Shown here piece by piece: positions 1 through 7,574 of a stretch of 19,200 nt of DNA. Location of the stretch: assembly GCA_052034295.1 (NCBI GenBank), contig JBPOIS010000002.1, positions 1-19,200 on the forward strand. Reading direction: 5' to 3'. The DNA comes from JBPOIS01 sp052034295 (lineage in GTDB: Bacteria > Pseudomonadota > Gammaproteobacteria > Pseudomonadales > Moraxellaceae). The first letter of the stretch is position 1; every line of letters begins with the position of its first letter. The notes beneath the pieces were generated by a model. That model worked only from the letters and a program-made list of their open reading frames with translations. It was not told the origin of the DNA and made no database searches. The translations under genes were made by a program, and so were the position numbers.

Positions 1-2275
1 ACAGGATCGACAGGCGCTGGCCGAGCAGGTGGCTGAGGTCCTCCAGCTGGCGGGTGCTGATGCGTCCGCTGCCCTGGCTGTGGATCAGCGTCACCGTCAT
101 GAAATAACGCTCCAGGCTCTGCTGCACGGGAGCGGCCAGTACACGCAGCTGACTGAAGGATTCCGAGTTCGGGGCCGGGCAGAACAGCATGCTGTCGTCG
201 CTTTCGATCAGGCCCAGTGTGGTCAGGCTGCTGATCTGCTGATTCACCATGTCGGCCAGCAAACCATCCGGCCATTTCAGGAACAGCTCAGCCTGCAGGA
301 AGGGGTACAGCTCGCTGATGATGCGCCGGGCCTCTTCATGGCTGATGCGGCCATTCTGCAGGATCAGCGCAGCCAGCAGCGACGGCAGGATGAACAGGTG
401 CAGGATGTTGTTGCGGAAATAGGTCAGCAGCAGCGCCTGCTGGTCCTCAATGGCAATCAGGTCGCCGAGCAGGTGGCTGACCCGTTTGATCAGCTTGAGC
501 TTCAGGCCATAATCAATGATTTCCCGGCCACTCATCAGCGTGGTCTGCACCTGCTCGTCGTAGGGGGCGTTCAGGGCCATCTGCCGGTAATTGTCCAGCT
601 GCTTGATGCACATGGCTTCGTCCAGCGCATGCTTGGGGGTCCCAAGCAGCACCAGCGCCAGCAGCGACACCGGATTCACCACCGCCGCGCGGTTGATGTT
701 CTGCATGATCTGCTGGGCCAGCGTATTGATGGCCTGGGACACTTCTTCCGGCAGGTCATCGTCATTGCGCTGCAGGCGGAAATGGTCCACCTGGTGGGCA
801 CGCAGCACACTGTCGAGCAGCACCGGCTCCCCAAAATTCACATGCACCTTGCCAAAGATCCGCTCAATCTTGCGGGTGGCTTTCAGCAGGCCCAGGATCG
901 ATTCGGCTTCCTTGGGCTTGCCTTCCAGCTCGCCGATGTAGGTGCCGCCTTCCATCAGCCGTTCGTAGCCGATGTAGGTGGGCACAAAGGCAATCGGCTT
1001 GCTGTGGTCGCGCAGGTGGCTGTGCACGGTCATGGCCAGCATGCCGGTCTTGGGGGCCAGCAGTCGGCCGGTGCGTGAGCGGCCGCCTTCAATGAAATAC
1101 TCCAGCGGGGTGTTGCGCACCAGAATGCTGTGCAGGTATTCGCGGATGACGGCGGTGTATAGGTGATTGCCCTTGAAGGAACGACGGATGAAAAACGCGC
1201 CGCCGCCGCGCAGGATACTGCCCAGCACCGGCAGGTTCAGGTTGTCGCCAGCCGCAATGTAGGGCGGGCGCAGGCCCTGACGGTAAATCACATACGACAG
1301 CAGCAGGTAGTCAATGTGGCTGCGGTGGCAGGGCACATAGACGATTTCATGGTCCTCGGCCAGTTCACGCACCCGGGCAAAATTGTGCACATCGACGCCA
1401 TCATACAGCTGCGTCCACAGCCAGTTCAGGCTGATTTCCAGCATGCGGATGGTGGTGGAGGAGTAGTCCGAGAGTATTTCGCCCAGATATTCGCGGGCCG
1501 TTTCGCGCACCTGTTCAGGGCGTTGATTGCTGCGGATGCTTTCTTCGTGGATGGCCTGCTGGATGCCGGGCGATTCGATCAGGTCATCGACCAGGTTGCG
1601 CCGGTCCGACAGGTCCGGTCCCAGCACCAGTTCTCGCTGGTGCTCCAGATAGGCCCGCAATTGCTGGGTGACGTGGTCCGGGACTTGCTGGGTGTCCGGC
1701 GTGTCCTGCATCAGCTGGCGCAGCGACAGGGGCTCGTGGAATTGCACAAAGGTGTGTCGGCCATGTACGCCAATGTTGACCAGCTGGCCAAACACCCCCG
1801 GTGTATTCCAGTCGTCACTGAGCAGCAGCTTGAACCAGTTGTCTTCCTTGTCCGGTTCGCGGCCCCACAGCACCGTGACGGGTACCAGGTCCACGTCCAG
1901 CTCTGGATGGTCGCACAGGGCTTCCAGCAGGCTGAGCAGCTTGGGCGGGTACAGGGTGCCGGCCGGGGTGCCAGGGGTGTTGCGCAGGAACAGCACGGCA
2001 TTGGGCTGGCTGAGCACGTGGCTGTCCATGGGTTCCAGCAGGGGCGGCAGCTTCTGGCGGCGGGCCTCACTGTCCACCAGCAGGGCATTGCTGCGCGAAT
2101 GGTCCAGCAGCACATAGCAGACCGGACGCGACAGCGGGGCAGGCGTGCTGGATTCAGCCGGGGGCGGCGCGTTGAGCTGCGGGACCTCGCCAATCACATG
2201 CGGCTTGACCACCAGATCGAGCATCTTGCCCGACAACCGACGATACCAGTGCTGCCAGCGACCGGACTGTGCCAT
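1..2275 (-). CDS. plsB: Glycerol-3-phosphate acyltransferase PlsB (C-terminus cut off by window edge)
   Basis: PlsB transfers an acyl group from acyl-ACP or acyl-CoA to position 1 of sn-glycerol 3-phosphate at the inner membrane, the first step of phospholipid synthesis. Translating the minus strand from the ATG at 2273-2275 gives 758 open codons with no stop before the edge; E. coli PlsB has about 807 residues, so roughly 50 or more are missing. The acyltransferase block I is HRSHIDYLLLSY, with the catalytic pair H317 and D322 of the HX4D motif. Block II is FFIRRSF (361-367), block III is EGGRSRTGR (396-404), followed by the VPTYIGYERL block. The start MAQSGRWQHWY is preceded by an AGGA Shine-Dalgarno 7 bases upstream. 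The gene is divergent from corA across about 150 bases. Family assignment is firm; only the 3' end is unseen. Confidence 0.96.
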   Translation of the reverse strand, partial: MAQSGRWQHWYRRLSGKMLDLVVKPHVIGEVPQLNAPPPAESSTPAPLSRPVCYVLLDHSRSNALLVDSEARRQKLPPLLEPMDSHVLSQPNAVLFLRNTPGTPAGTLYPPKLLSLLEALCDHPELDVDLVPVTVLWGREPDKEDNWFKLLLSDDWNTPGVFGQLVNIGVHGRHTFVQFHEPLSLRQLMQDTPDTQQVPDHVTQQLRAYLEHQRELVLGPDLSDRRNLVDDLIESPGIQQAIHEESIRSNQRPEQVRETAREYLGEILSDYSSTTIRMLEISLNWLWTQLYDGVDVHNFARVRELAEDHEIVYVPCHRSHIDYLLLSYVIYRQGLRPPYIAAGDNLNLPVLGSILRGGGAFFIRRSFKGNHLYTAVIREYLHSILVRNTPLEYFIEGGRSRTGRLLAPKTGMLAMTVHSHLRDHSKPIAFVPTYIGYERLMEGGTYIGELEGKPKEAESILGLLKATRKIERIFGKVHVNFGEPVLLDSVLRAHQVDHFRLQRNDDDLPEEVSQAINTLAQQIMQNINRAAVVNPVSLLALVLLGTPKHALDEAMCIKQLDNYRQMALNAPYDEQVQTTLMSGREIIDYGLKLKLIKRVSHLLGDLIAIEDQQALLLTYFRNNILHLFILPSLLAALILQNGRISHEEARRIISELYPFLQAELFLKWPDGLLADMVNQQISSLTTLGLIESDDSMLFCPAPNSESFSQLRVLAAPVQQSLERYFMTVTLIHSQGSGRISTRQLEDLSHLLGQRLSIL

Positions 2276-2426
2276 GAATGCATCCTGAAAAATCACCCAA
2301 CGAGGCCGCTATCATGCCACAATCTGGCCCGCCTGCTGAAAGGTGAATGCAGGCCAATCCGGTAGGGAAAGCGTTTCCATGCGGCCCCTGCGGCCTGTTG
2401 GACCTGTACCCGAGGTGTTGCCAAGC
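2276..2426. promoter_or_regulatory. Divergent plsB/corA intergenic region
   Basis: These 151 bases separate two divergently transcribed genes and must carry the plsB promoter and probably that of corA. On the minus strand a weak -10-like CATGAT lies about 40 bases before the plsB start, but no good -35 is visible at the right distance. On the plus strand the GAGGTG at 2412-2417 is a good ribosome binding site for the corA start at 2427. No operator-like repeat stood out beyond a short GGAAA/TTTCC arm pair near 2367. Confidence 0.35.
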
Positions 2427-3452
2427 ATGAACATCAATCCGGCCACCCTGCCTGCCGTCCAGCCGGGGGTGGTGAACTGTGTGACCTACCGGCGCAGCAC
2501 CGGACAGCGTGACCGGGCCGTGCCGCTGGATCAGGTCAGCGAAGCCCTGGCGGCGGACAGCGACCTGTTTGTCTGGGTGGGGCTGTACCAGCCGGATGCA
2601 GCCCTGCTGCAACAGGTGCAGCATGAATTTGCCCTGCACGAACTGGCGGTCGAGGATGCGCTGCGCACCCACCAGCGCGCCAAGGTGGAAAGCTACGGCA
2701 ACATGCTGTTTGTGGTGCTGCGCACTGCCGATCTGGTCGGCAATGACATCCACTATGGCACCACGGCGATTTTTCTGGGCCAGCGCCACCTGATCAGTGT
2801 GCGGCAGGGGGCGTCACTGACCTATGCGCCGGTGCGTGAGCACTGCGAGGAGCAGCCGGAAAAGATGAAGCTGGGTCCGGGTTATGTGCTGTATGCGCTG
2901 ATGGATTATGTGGTGGACAATTTCTGGCCGATCACCGAGGACCTGTCGGCGCATTTGCGTGAGCAGGAAACCAGCATTTTTCGCGAACATTTCAGCCGCA
3001 GCATGCTGTGCCACATGTATGAGCTGCGTGCTGAGCTGGTGCATTTCCGCATGGTGGTGACGCCGATGCAGGAGATCTGCACCTTTCTGCTCTACCATGG
3101 CAAGGATGAAACCGCGCAGTTCGTACCCAAATCCATTTTGCCGTACTTCCGCGACATCAACGACCATGTGCTGCGCACGCTGGATGCGGTGGCGGGCCTC
3201 AATGAAATGCTGCAGGTCACCATGGACACCTACCTGGCCCTGGTGACGGTGGACCAGAACAATATCGTGAAAAAACTCGCCTCCTGGGCTGCGCTGCTGG
3301 CGGTGCCCACCATGGTGGCGAGTTTTTATGGCATGAATTTCAAATACATGCCCGAGCTGGAATGGCATTATGGCTATTACATCGCGCTGGGCTTCATGGC
3401 GCTGCTGACTGCACTGGTGTACCGCAAGCTGCGCCGGGCCAGCTGGCTGTGA
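2427..3452 (+). CDS. corA: CorA-family magnesium/divalent cation transporter
   Basis: CorA forms a pentameric inner-membrane channel for Mg2+ (also Co2+ and Ni2+), with a large N-terminal cytoplasmic domain and two C-terminal transmembrane helices. The 341-residue product ends in the family layout: TM1 (about 280-301) runs into the YGMNF signature (GMN at 302-304), a short acidic loop (MPELEWHYG), TM2 and a basic tail (RKLRRASWL). GMN favours CorA over the related zinc transporter ZntB. The frame stays open to an ATG at 2343 and another at 2379, but the ATG at 2427 (MNINPATL) has GAGGTG nine bases upstream, so I prefer it. A candidate terminator follows, and tesB begins 106 bases downstream on the same strand. 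No Mg2+-sensing leader was recognised, but the upstream region is short. Confidence 0.92.
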   Translation: MNINPATLPAVQPGVVNCVTYRRSTGQRDRAVPLDQVSEALAADSDLFVWVGLYQPDAALLQQVQHEFALHELAVEDALRTHQRAKVESYGNMLFVVLRTADLVGNDIHYGTTAIFLGQRHLISVRQGASLTYAPVREHCEEQPEKMKLGPGYVLYALMDYVVDNFWPITEDLSAHLREQETSIFREHFSRSMLCHMYELRAELVHFRMVVTPMQEICTFLLYHGKDETAQFVPKSILPYFRDINDHVLRTLDAVAGLNEMLQVTMDTYLALVTVDQNNIVKKLASWAALLAVPTMVASFYGMNFKYMPELEWHYGYYIALGFMALLTALVYRKLRRASWL

Positions 3453-3481
3453 CCACAAAATGTGAACGCCAGCGGCCAGTG

Positions 3482-3523
3482 CCGCCGGGCGGGCCCGCAT
3501 TGCGTCCGGCGGGTGGGTTTTTT
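3482..3523 (+). terminator. Possible intrinsic terminator after corA
   Basis: CCGCCGG (3482-3488) can pair with CCGGCGG (3506-3512); the loop itself contains the palindrome GCGGGCCCGC. A run of six T follows at 3518-3523, separated from the stem by five G/T bases, which weakens the call. It lies 30 bases after the corA stop and just before tesB. Confidence 0.45.
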
Positions 3524-3558
3524 AGACTGGCAGGATTGTCACCCTGGCAGGCTTTTTT

Positions 3559-4431
3559 ATGACCCCGCAGCTGCATGAACTTCTGGACATTCTGGATCTG
3601 GAAAAACTCGAAGAAGACCTGTTCCGGGGCCGCAGCTACAATTTTGTCGGCAAGCGGGTGTTTGGCGGGCAGGTGCTTGGACAGGCACTGCGTGCGGCGG
3701 GCCTGACCACCGACCGCCCGGCCCACTCGCTGCACGCGTATTTTTTGCATGGCGGTGACATCCAGGCCCCGATTGTGTATCAGGTGCAGCGCCTGCGCGA
3801 TGGCAAGAGCTTTGTCAGCCGTCAGGTCCACGCCATCCAGCATGGCAAGGTGATTTTTTCGGCGCTGGTGTCATTTGCCCATCCGGAGCAGGGGCTGGAT
3901 TATCAGCTGGACATGCCCGAGGTGCCGCAGCCGGACAGCCTGCGCCCTGAGCAGGAGCTCAAGCAGGCGATTTCGCATTTTTTGCCGGAAAACGTCCGTG
4001 CCAATTTCATGCGCGAGCGTCACGTGGAAATGCGCCACATCAATCCGAGCAATCCGTTTGCCCCACAGCCCGAAGCCCCGGCGCGGGCCCACTGGATGCG
4101 CGTCCATGATCCGGAGCAGGTGATTCCCGATGACCCGGCCCTGCATCAGGCGATGGTGGCGTTTGCCTCGGATTATGCGCTGATGGGCACTGGACTGATG
4201 CCGCACGGGATCAGCTTCATGACCCCGAACCTGCAGGCGGCCAGTCTGGACCACACGATTTATTTTCACCGTCCGGTGCGCGCCGACGACTGGCTGCTGT
4301 ACGACATGAAAGCGCCGGTCACCAGCAGTGCCCGTGGGCTGAACCACGGCCAGATGTGGCAAAACGGCCAGCTGGTGGTGTCCACGGTGCAAGAAGGGCT
4401 GATGCGCCTGCGCGAAACCGAGGAGCACTGA
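3559..4431 (+). CDS. tesB: Acyl-CoA thioesterase II (TesB)
   Basis: TesB hydrolyses medium- and long-chain acyl-CoA to free fatty acid and CoA in the cytoplasm through a double hotdog fold. The 290-residue length matches the E. coli enzyme (286). The N-terminal hotdog contains FGGQVLGQALRAAGL and HAYFLHGGD; the C-terminal one contains FASDYALM, SLDHTIYFHRP and STVQEGLMR. Lining up with E. coli D204/T228/Q278 gives D205, S229 and Q278, so the middle member of the catalytic network is Ser instead of Thr. The ATG has GCAGG about eight bases upstream, with a T-run between. It is the last rightward gene before engB, with convergent stops 28 bases apart and no clear terminator between them. Confidence 0.95.
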   Translation: MTPQLHELLDILDLEKLEEDLFRGRSYNFVGKRVFGGQVLGQALRAAGLTTDRPAHSLHAYFLHGGDIQAPIVYQVQRLRDGKSFVSRQVHAIQHGKVIFSALVSFAHPEQGLDYQLDMPEVPQPDSLRPEQELKQAISHFLPENVRANFMRERHVEMRHINPSNPFAPQPEAPARAHWMRVHDPEQVIPDDPALHQAMVAFASDYALMGTGLMPHGISFMTPNLQAASLDHTIYFHRPVRADDWLLYDMKAPVTSSARGLNHGQMWQNGQLVVSTVQEGLMRLRETEEH

Positions 4432-4459
4432 GGCGGGTGCGCTGGCGCGGGTCTGGGCT

Positions 4460-5137
4460 TCAGTCAGCGGCAGGCAGGGCCGGGTCAGCCGGGGCCGGGT
4501 GGTTCAGCCACTGCGCCAGCTGGGCCGCCAGCCGCTCCAGCCCCTGTTTGTTCAAGGCAGAAAACAGCTGCACACTGGCATGGACGCCCAGCGCCTGGAT
4601 CTGTTTCTGCACTTCAAACAGGGTGGCCTGTGCCGGGCTGCGGTTGAGCTTGTCGGCCTTGGTGAGCAGTACATGCACCGGCAATTGCGCCTTGTGGGCC
4701 CACAGCAGCATCTGCCGGTCAAATTCCTTGAGCGGGTGGCGGATGTCCATCAGCAGCACCAGCCCGGTCAGGCTGTCACGCTGGATCAGGTAGCGCTCCA
4801 GTTCTTTTTGCCAGACCAGCTTCATGGATTCCGGCACCGCGGCATAGCCATAGCCGGGCAGGTCCACCAGCCGGCGGCTTTCGTCATCCTGCATGCAAAA
4901 AAAGTTGATCATCTGGGTGCGCCCCGGGGTCTTCGAGGCACGGGCCAGCTGGCGCTGGGCGGTCAGGGCATTGATGGCACTGGATTTGCCCGCATTGGAG
5001 CGCCCGGCAAAGGCCACTTCGGCGCCTTCATCGGCTGGGCACAGCGACAGCTTGGGCGCACTGGTGAGAAAGCGGGCCTGTTGCAGCCAGTGCAGCAGGC
5101 GGGGATCAGGGGCAGCCGGCGCGGGCAGGGAAGACAT
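4460..5137 (-). CDS. engB: Ribosome biogenesis GTP-binding protein EngB/YihA
   Basis: EngB (YsxC/YihA) is a small TrmE-Era-like GTPase needed for large ribosomal subunit assembly and for normal cell division. The 225-residue product shows the G motifs in order: G1 GRSNAGKS (45-52), the G2-region SKTPGRTQ, G3 DLPGYGYA, G4 TKAD and G5 SALNKQG. E. coli YihA has 210 residues, so this one has a short N-terminal extension (MSSLPAPAAPDPRLL) and a Pro/Ala-rich tail. The frame stays open well upstream (next ATG at 5211-5213), but that would cover the promoter region and add residues unlike the family; the ATG at 5135-5137 is preferred although its Shine-Dalgarno is poor. It is divergent from the cytochrome c5 gene, an arrangement I recall from Pseudomonas. 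Confidence 0.93.
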   Translation of the reverse strand: MSSLPAPAAPDPRLLHWLQQARFLTSAPKLSLCPADEGAEVAFAGRSNAGKSSAINALTAQRQLARASKTPGRTQMINFFCMQDDESRRLVDLPGYGYAAVPESMKLVWQKELERYLIQRDSLTGLVLLMDIRHPLKEFDRQMLLWAHKAQLPVHVLLTKADKLNRSPAQATLFEVQKQIQALGVHASVQLFSALNKQGLERLAAQLAQWLNHPAPADPALPAAD

Positions 5138-5324
5138 CAGGCGATTCCAGAGGGGACAGTTGACGCGGTGGATATTTTGGCACAGATGCCGGGTTGCAGG
5201 GCTATTATCCATGAATAATTTGGGGATATAATGCCGCCGATTGCAAGTTGAGCAGGTTGCCCTCATTATTCTGTGATCAGGTCTGCCGTTTTTTTGAATG
5301 GGCGGATTCAACAGGAGAAAGAGG
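5138..5324. promoter_or_regulatory. Divergent engB / cytochrome c5 promoter region
   Basis: A perfect TATAAT lies at 5227-5232 on the plus strand, about 92 bases before the c5 start; its -35 window (5203-5209) is only TATTAT/ATTATC. The same ATTATC read on the minus strand is GATAAT (5204-5209), a one-mismatch -10 for engB. The two promoters would therefore overlap back to back. ATTAT (5204-5208) and ATAAT (5215-5219) form a short inverted repeat between them. A Shine-Dalgarno AGGAG (5313-5317) precedes the c5 ATG. Promoter calls are by eye. Confidence 0.5.
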
Positions 5325-5621
5325 ATGAACAGCTTGCTACGCAGTGTCATGGCACTGGTGCTGGGGGCGGGGGTGGTGATGCCCGTTTCTGCGGGGGTGG
5401 ATGAGCTGTATAGCCAGTCCTGCGCGACCTGCCATGCAGCCGGTGTACTGGGGTCACCGCGTACGGGGGATCAGGCTGCCTGGGCGCCACGCCTCAAGCA
5501 GGGCATGCCCACCCTGGTTCAGCGGGTCAGGTCGGGCTACAAGAACATGCCAGCCCGTGGCCTGTGTGACCAATGCACCGACGCTGACTATGCAGCCTTG
5601 ATTACGCTGATGTCGAAATAA
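5325..5621 (+). CDS. Cytochrome c5-type monoheme periplasmic protein
   Basis: This is a small soluble c-type cytochrome, an electron carrier in the periplasm, probably feeding a terminal oxidase. The 98-residue precursor has a signal peptide (hydrophobic core LVLGAGVVMPV, likely cut after VSA at 23), the heme-attachment site CATCH (33-37), and the presumed Met ligand in YKNMPARG (M75). It also has the C-x-x-C pair C81/C84 (GLCDQC), the disulfide typical of cytochrome c5. The start at 5325 is chosen because AGGAG lies seven bases upstream; an in-frame ATG at 5298 would add nine residues before the signal peptide and lacks such a site. It is followed by a strong terminator and then cytochrome c4. 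Confidence 0.9.
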   Translation: MNSLLRSVMALVLGAGVVMPVSAGVDELYSQSCATCHAAGVLGSPRTGDQAAWAPRLKQGMPTLVQRVRSGYKNMPARGLCDQCTDADYAALITLMSK

Positions 5622-5625
5622 AGCG

Positions 5626-5653
5626 ACCGGCGGATCATCTGCCGGTTTTTTTT
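5626..5653 (+). terminator. Intrinsic terminator between c5 and c4
   Basis: ACCGGCGGA (5626-5634) pairs with TCTGCCGGT (5638-5646) around a three-base loop, including one G-T pair, and runs directly into eight T (5646-5653). It begins five bases after the c5 stop codon. A perfect textbook form; it implies that c4 has its own promoter or depends on read-through. Confidence 0.88.
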
Positions 5654-5673
5654 GATGATTGGGATGCTGTGCT

Positions 5674-6330
5674 ATGAAATTTCTGATTGCACCTGTGATG
5701 GCGCTGGCCAGTCTGAGTCTGGCCCATGCGGCCAACGACATGCCAGCGGGTGTCATCGCGGAGGGGCAAAAGGCCTCTGCCCCGTGTGCAGCCTGCCACA
5801 ATGCCGATGGCAACAGTGCGGTACCGACCTTTCCGCGTCTGGCTGGTCAGCATCCGCGCTACATCTACAAGCAGCTGATGGACTTCAAGAGCGGCAAACG
5901 CTACAACGCCATCATGGCCCAGCAGGTCGCCAACCTGACCCCGCAGCAGATGGCCAACCTGGCGGTGTATTTTGCCTCGAAAAAATCCGCCGTCAGCCCC
6001 GGTGATGAATCCTATCTGGCGTTTGGCCAGAAGCTGTATCTGGGCGGCAAATCCAGCGCGGGTGTGATTCCCTGCGCCGGTTGTCATGGCCCGAATGGCC
6101 GTGGCAACCCGTACGCGGTGTTCCCGAAGATCGGTGGCCAGCACCCTGAATACATCAAGGCCCAGCTGCAGGCGTTCCGGGCTGCAGGCCGTGGCGATCT
6201 GGGCAGTGTCACCCGCCGCAACAACGATGGTGCCAAGCCGTCTGAGCCGGGCATGATGCAGACCGTGGCGTCCAAGCTGTCAGATCAGGACATCGAGTAT
6301 CTGGCCAATTTCCTCGGCGGTCTGCACTGA
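5674..6330 (+). CDS. Cytochrome c4, diheme periplasmic protein
   Basis: Cytochrome c4 is a two-domain diheme electron carrier of the periplasm that passes electrons toward terminal oxidases. The 218-residue precursor has a signal peptide (MKFLIAPVMALASLSLAHA, likely cut after AHA at 19). It has heme sites CAACH (38-42) and CAGCH (134-138), and the Met ligand regions NAIMAQQV and GMMQTVAS each sit before a similar segment (NLTPQQMANLAVYFA and KLSDQDIEYLANFL). This internal duplication is the family hallmark. The ATG at 5674 begins a clean signal peptide; the ATG at 5659 would add five residues (MGCCA). It sits between two strong terminators, and the c5/c4 pair next to engB is an arrangement known from Pseudomonas. 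Confidence 0.93.
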   Translation: MKFLIAPVMALASLSLAHAANDMPAGVIAEGQKASAPCAACHNADGNSAVPTFPRLAGQHPRYIYKQLMDFKSGKRYNAIMAQQVANLTPQQMANLAVYFASKKSAVSPGDESYLAFGQKLYLGGKSSAGVIPCAGCHGPNGRGNPYAVFPKIGGQHPEYIKAQLQAFRAAGRGDLGSVTRRNNDGAKPSEPGMMQTVASKLSDQDIEYLANFLGGLH

Positions 6331-6376
6331 TCGCCTGCTGACGGGGCAATCGGTCTGACCGGTTGTCCTGCACGGT

Positions 6377-6403
6377 GCCCCGCAGTGAGCGGGGCTTTTT
6401 TTT
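6377..6403 (+). terminator. Intrinsic terminator after cytochrome c4
   Basis: A perfect seven-pair stem GCCCCGC (6377-6383) / GCGGGGC (6389-6395) with loop AGTGA is followed directly by eight T (6396-6403). It lies 47 bases after the c4 stop and 65 bases before the next rightward gene. Confidence 0.93.
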
Positions 6404-6467
6404 GGGGGGGTGGATTTGGCAGAATGCCCGCACCTGACCTGCACACACAACCCACGAGGGCCTTTGC

Positions 6468-7574
6468 ATGAGCACCGAAAAAATGCCTTTGTCCAGCTGG
6501 CTGCAGCGGATTCCCGGATGGCTGGTGGCGGTGCTGATGGTGCTGCTGCTGTCGAGCTGGTTTGCCCCCGGGGGTCAGCAGATCCACCAGCAGCAGCTGG
6601 ATTTCTGGCTGGCCTGGCTGGGCTGCATGCTGCTGCTGGCCTGGCCGATGACGCTGCTGGAGCTGGCACTGGCACGGCGCAGCCAGAATTCACCGCTGGC
6701 GGCGTTTGGCCCACTCACCCGTGAGGCCGACAGCAAGCCGGTCTGGCGCGGCATCGGCTATCTGGCGGTGGCGGCGATGGCGTTTTTTGCCGGTGGGCTG
6801 ACCCATCAGGCCGCCGTGTACGGCCATGCGCTGATGCCGCAGCTGGCGCTGTTGCCGATGGCGCTGGCCACGCTGGGGGTCACGCTGCTGCTGTCGCTGT
6901 GGCCCGCCACGCTGGTGTGGGTGGGTGCCCTGCTGGCGGTGATGGCGGTGGGGCTGTCGAGTTTTGCCCAGGGGATTGGCCACTGGTCGATGACGGCGTT
7001 TTCGCTGGTGGAGTGGAGTCAGGCGGTGATTCTGGCGCTGGTGGCCAGCGGACTGGGGCTGGGCCTGTACTGGCAGACCGCCCTGTCGCAGCCGCAGGCC
7101 AGCAAGGCCAGCCAGCAGGCGCTGCCGATCTGGACGGCGCAGCTGGCGGCAGGTGGTGCATTTGCGGTGGCGCAGGGCATTCAGGGCACACTGGCCACTG
7201 GCCTGTATGCGGCCGCGCTGCTGTGTGGGGCAGGTTATCTGCTGGCGGTGGTGCGCAGCCAGTGGTCGGCGCGTGGCCTGTCGCCGCTGCTCAGCTGGGC
7301 GCTGTGTGGGGCCCTGCTGGCGCTGTGGCTGCTGCCGCTGGCGCCGGTCTGGGGCGTGCTGGCCAGCGTGCTGGGTCTGCTGGTGTGTCTGTTTTATGCC
7401 CTGTTTGTCGGCTGGCAGATGAAGATCAGCCACGTGCGCAAGGCGCTGGCCTTTGATCAGGAAGGCGTGTACAACCTCTGGCGGGTGGTGGTGCGTCTGG
7501 GGGTGCCGCTGTCGGTGCTGCTGGCGCTGGTGGGCATCATCGTGCAGGCGGTGCTGCAACAGGCGGTACGCTGA
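6468..7574 (+). CDS. Polytopic membrane protein, probable compact relative of the neurotransmitter:sodium symporter (NSS) family
   Basis: This 368-residue protein is almost entirely hydrophobic, with about ten membrane segments. Three stretches resemble NSS proteins such as LeuT in the right order: the end of TM2 (LLAWPMTLLELALARR, compare GIPLM...E.A.GR), followed by PLAAFGPL and TM3; a TM6-like stretch SLVEWSQAVILALVASGLG; and a C-terminal helix (WRVVVRLGVPLSVLLAL) after GWQMK. It is shorter than usual members (about 450-500). The TM1 sodium-site signature of the family (G-x-G-N-x-W-R-F-P) is absent: the matching place reads LLLSSWFAPGG. Transport function and substrate are unknown, and it could be a non-transporting derivative. 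GAGGG lies 7 bases before the ATG. The next gene, rnfH, starts on the base after its stop codon. Confidence 0.6.
   Translation: MSTEKMPLSSWLQRIPGWLVAVLMVLLLSSWFAPGGQQIHQQQLDFWLAWLGCMLLLAWPMTLLELALARRSQNSPLAAFGPLTREADSKPVWRGIGYLAVAAMAFFAGGLTHQAAVYGHALMPQLALLPMALATLGVTLLLSLWPATLVWVGALLAVMAVGLSSFAQGIGHWSMTAFSLVEWSQAVILALVASGLGLGLYWQTALSQPQASKASQQALPIWTAQLAAGGAFAVAQGIQGTLATGLYAAALLCGAGYLLAVVRSQWSARGLSPLLSWALCGALLALWLLPLAPVWGVLASVLGLLVCLFYALFVGWQMKISHVRKALAFDQEGVYNLWRVVVRLGVPLSVLLALVGIIVQAVLQQAVR

Noticed and set aside
1163..2365. 400-codon plus-strand open frame opposite plsB
   Set aside because: Shadow of plsB, whose acyltransferase motifs are all on the minus strand.
3527..3555. CTGGCAGG direct repeat before tesB
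   Set aside because: Two eight-base copies in a short spacer are within chance and show no link to a mobile element or iteron array.
5138..5350. N-terminal extension of engB in the open frame up to 5350
   Set aside because: It would run across the TATAAT region and into the cytochrome c5 gene, and the extra residues do not resemble EngB; the ATG at 5135-5137 gives a normal length.
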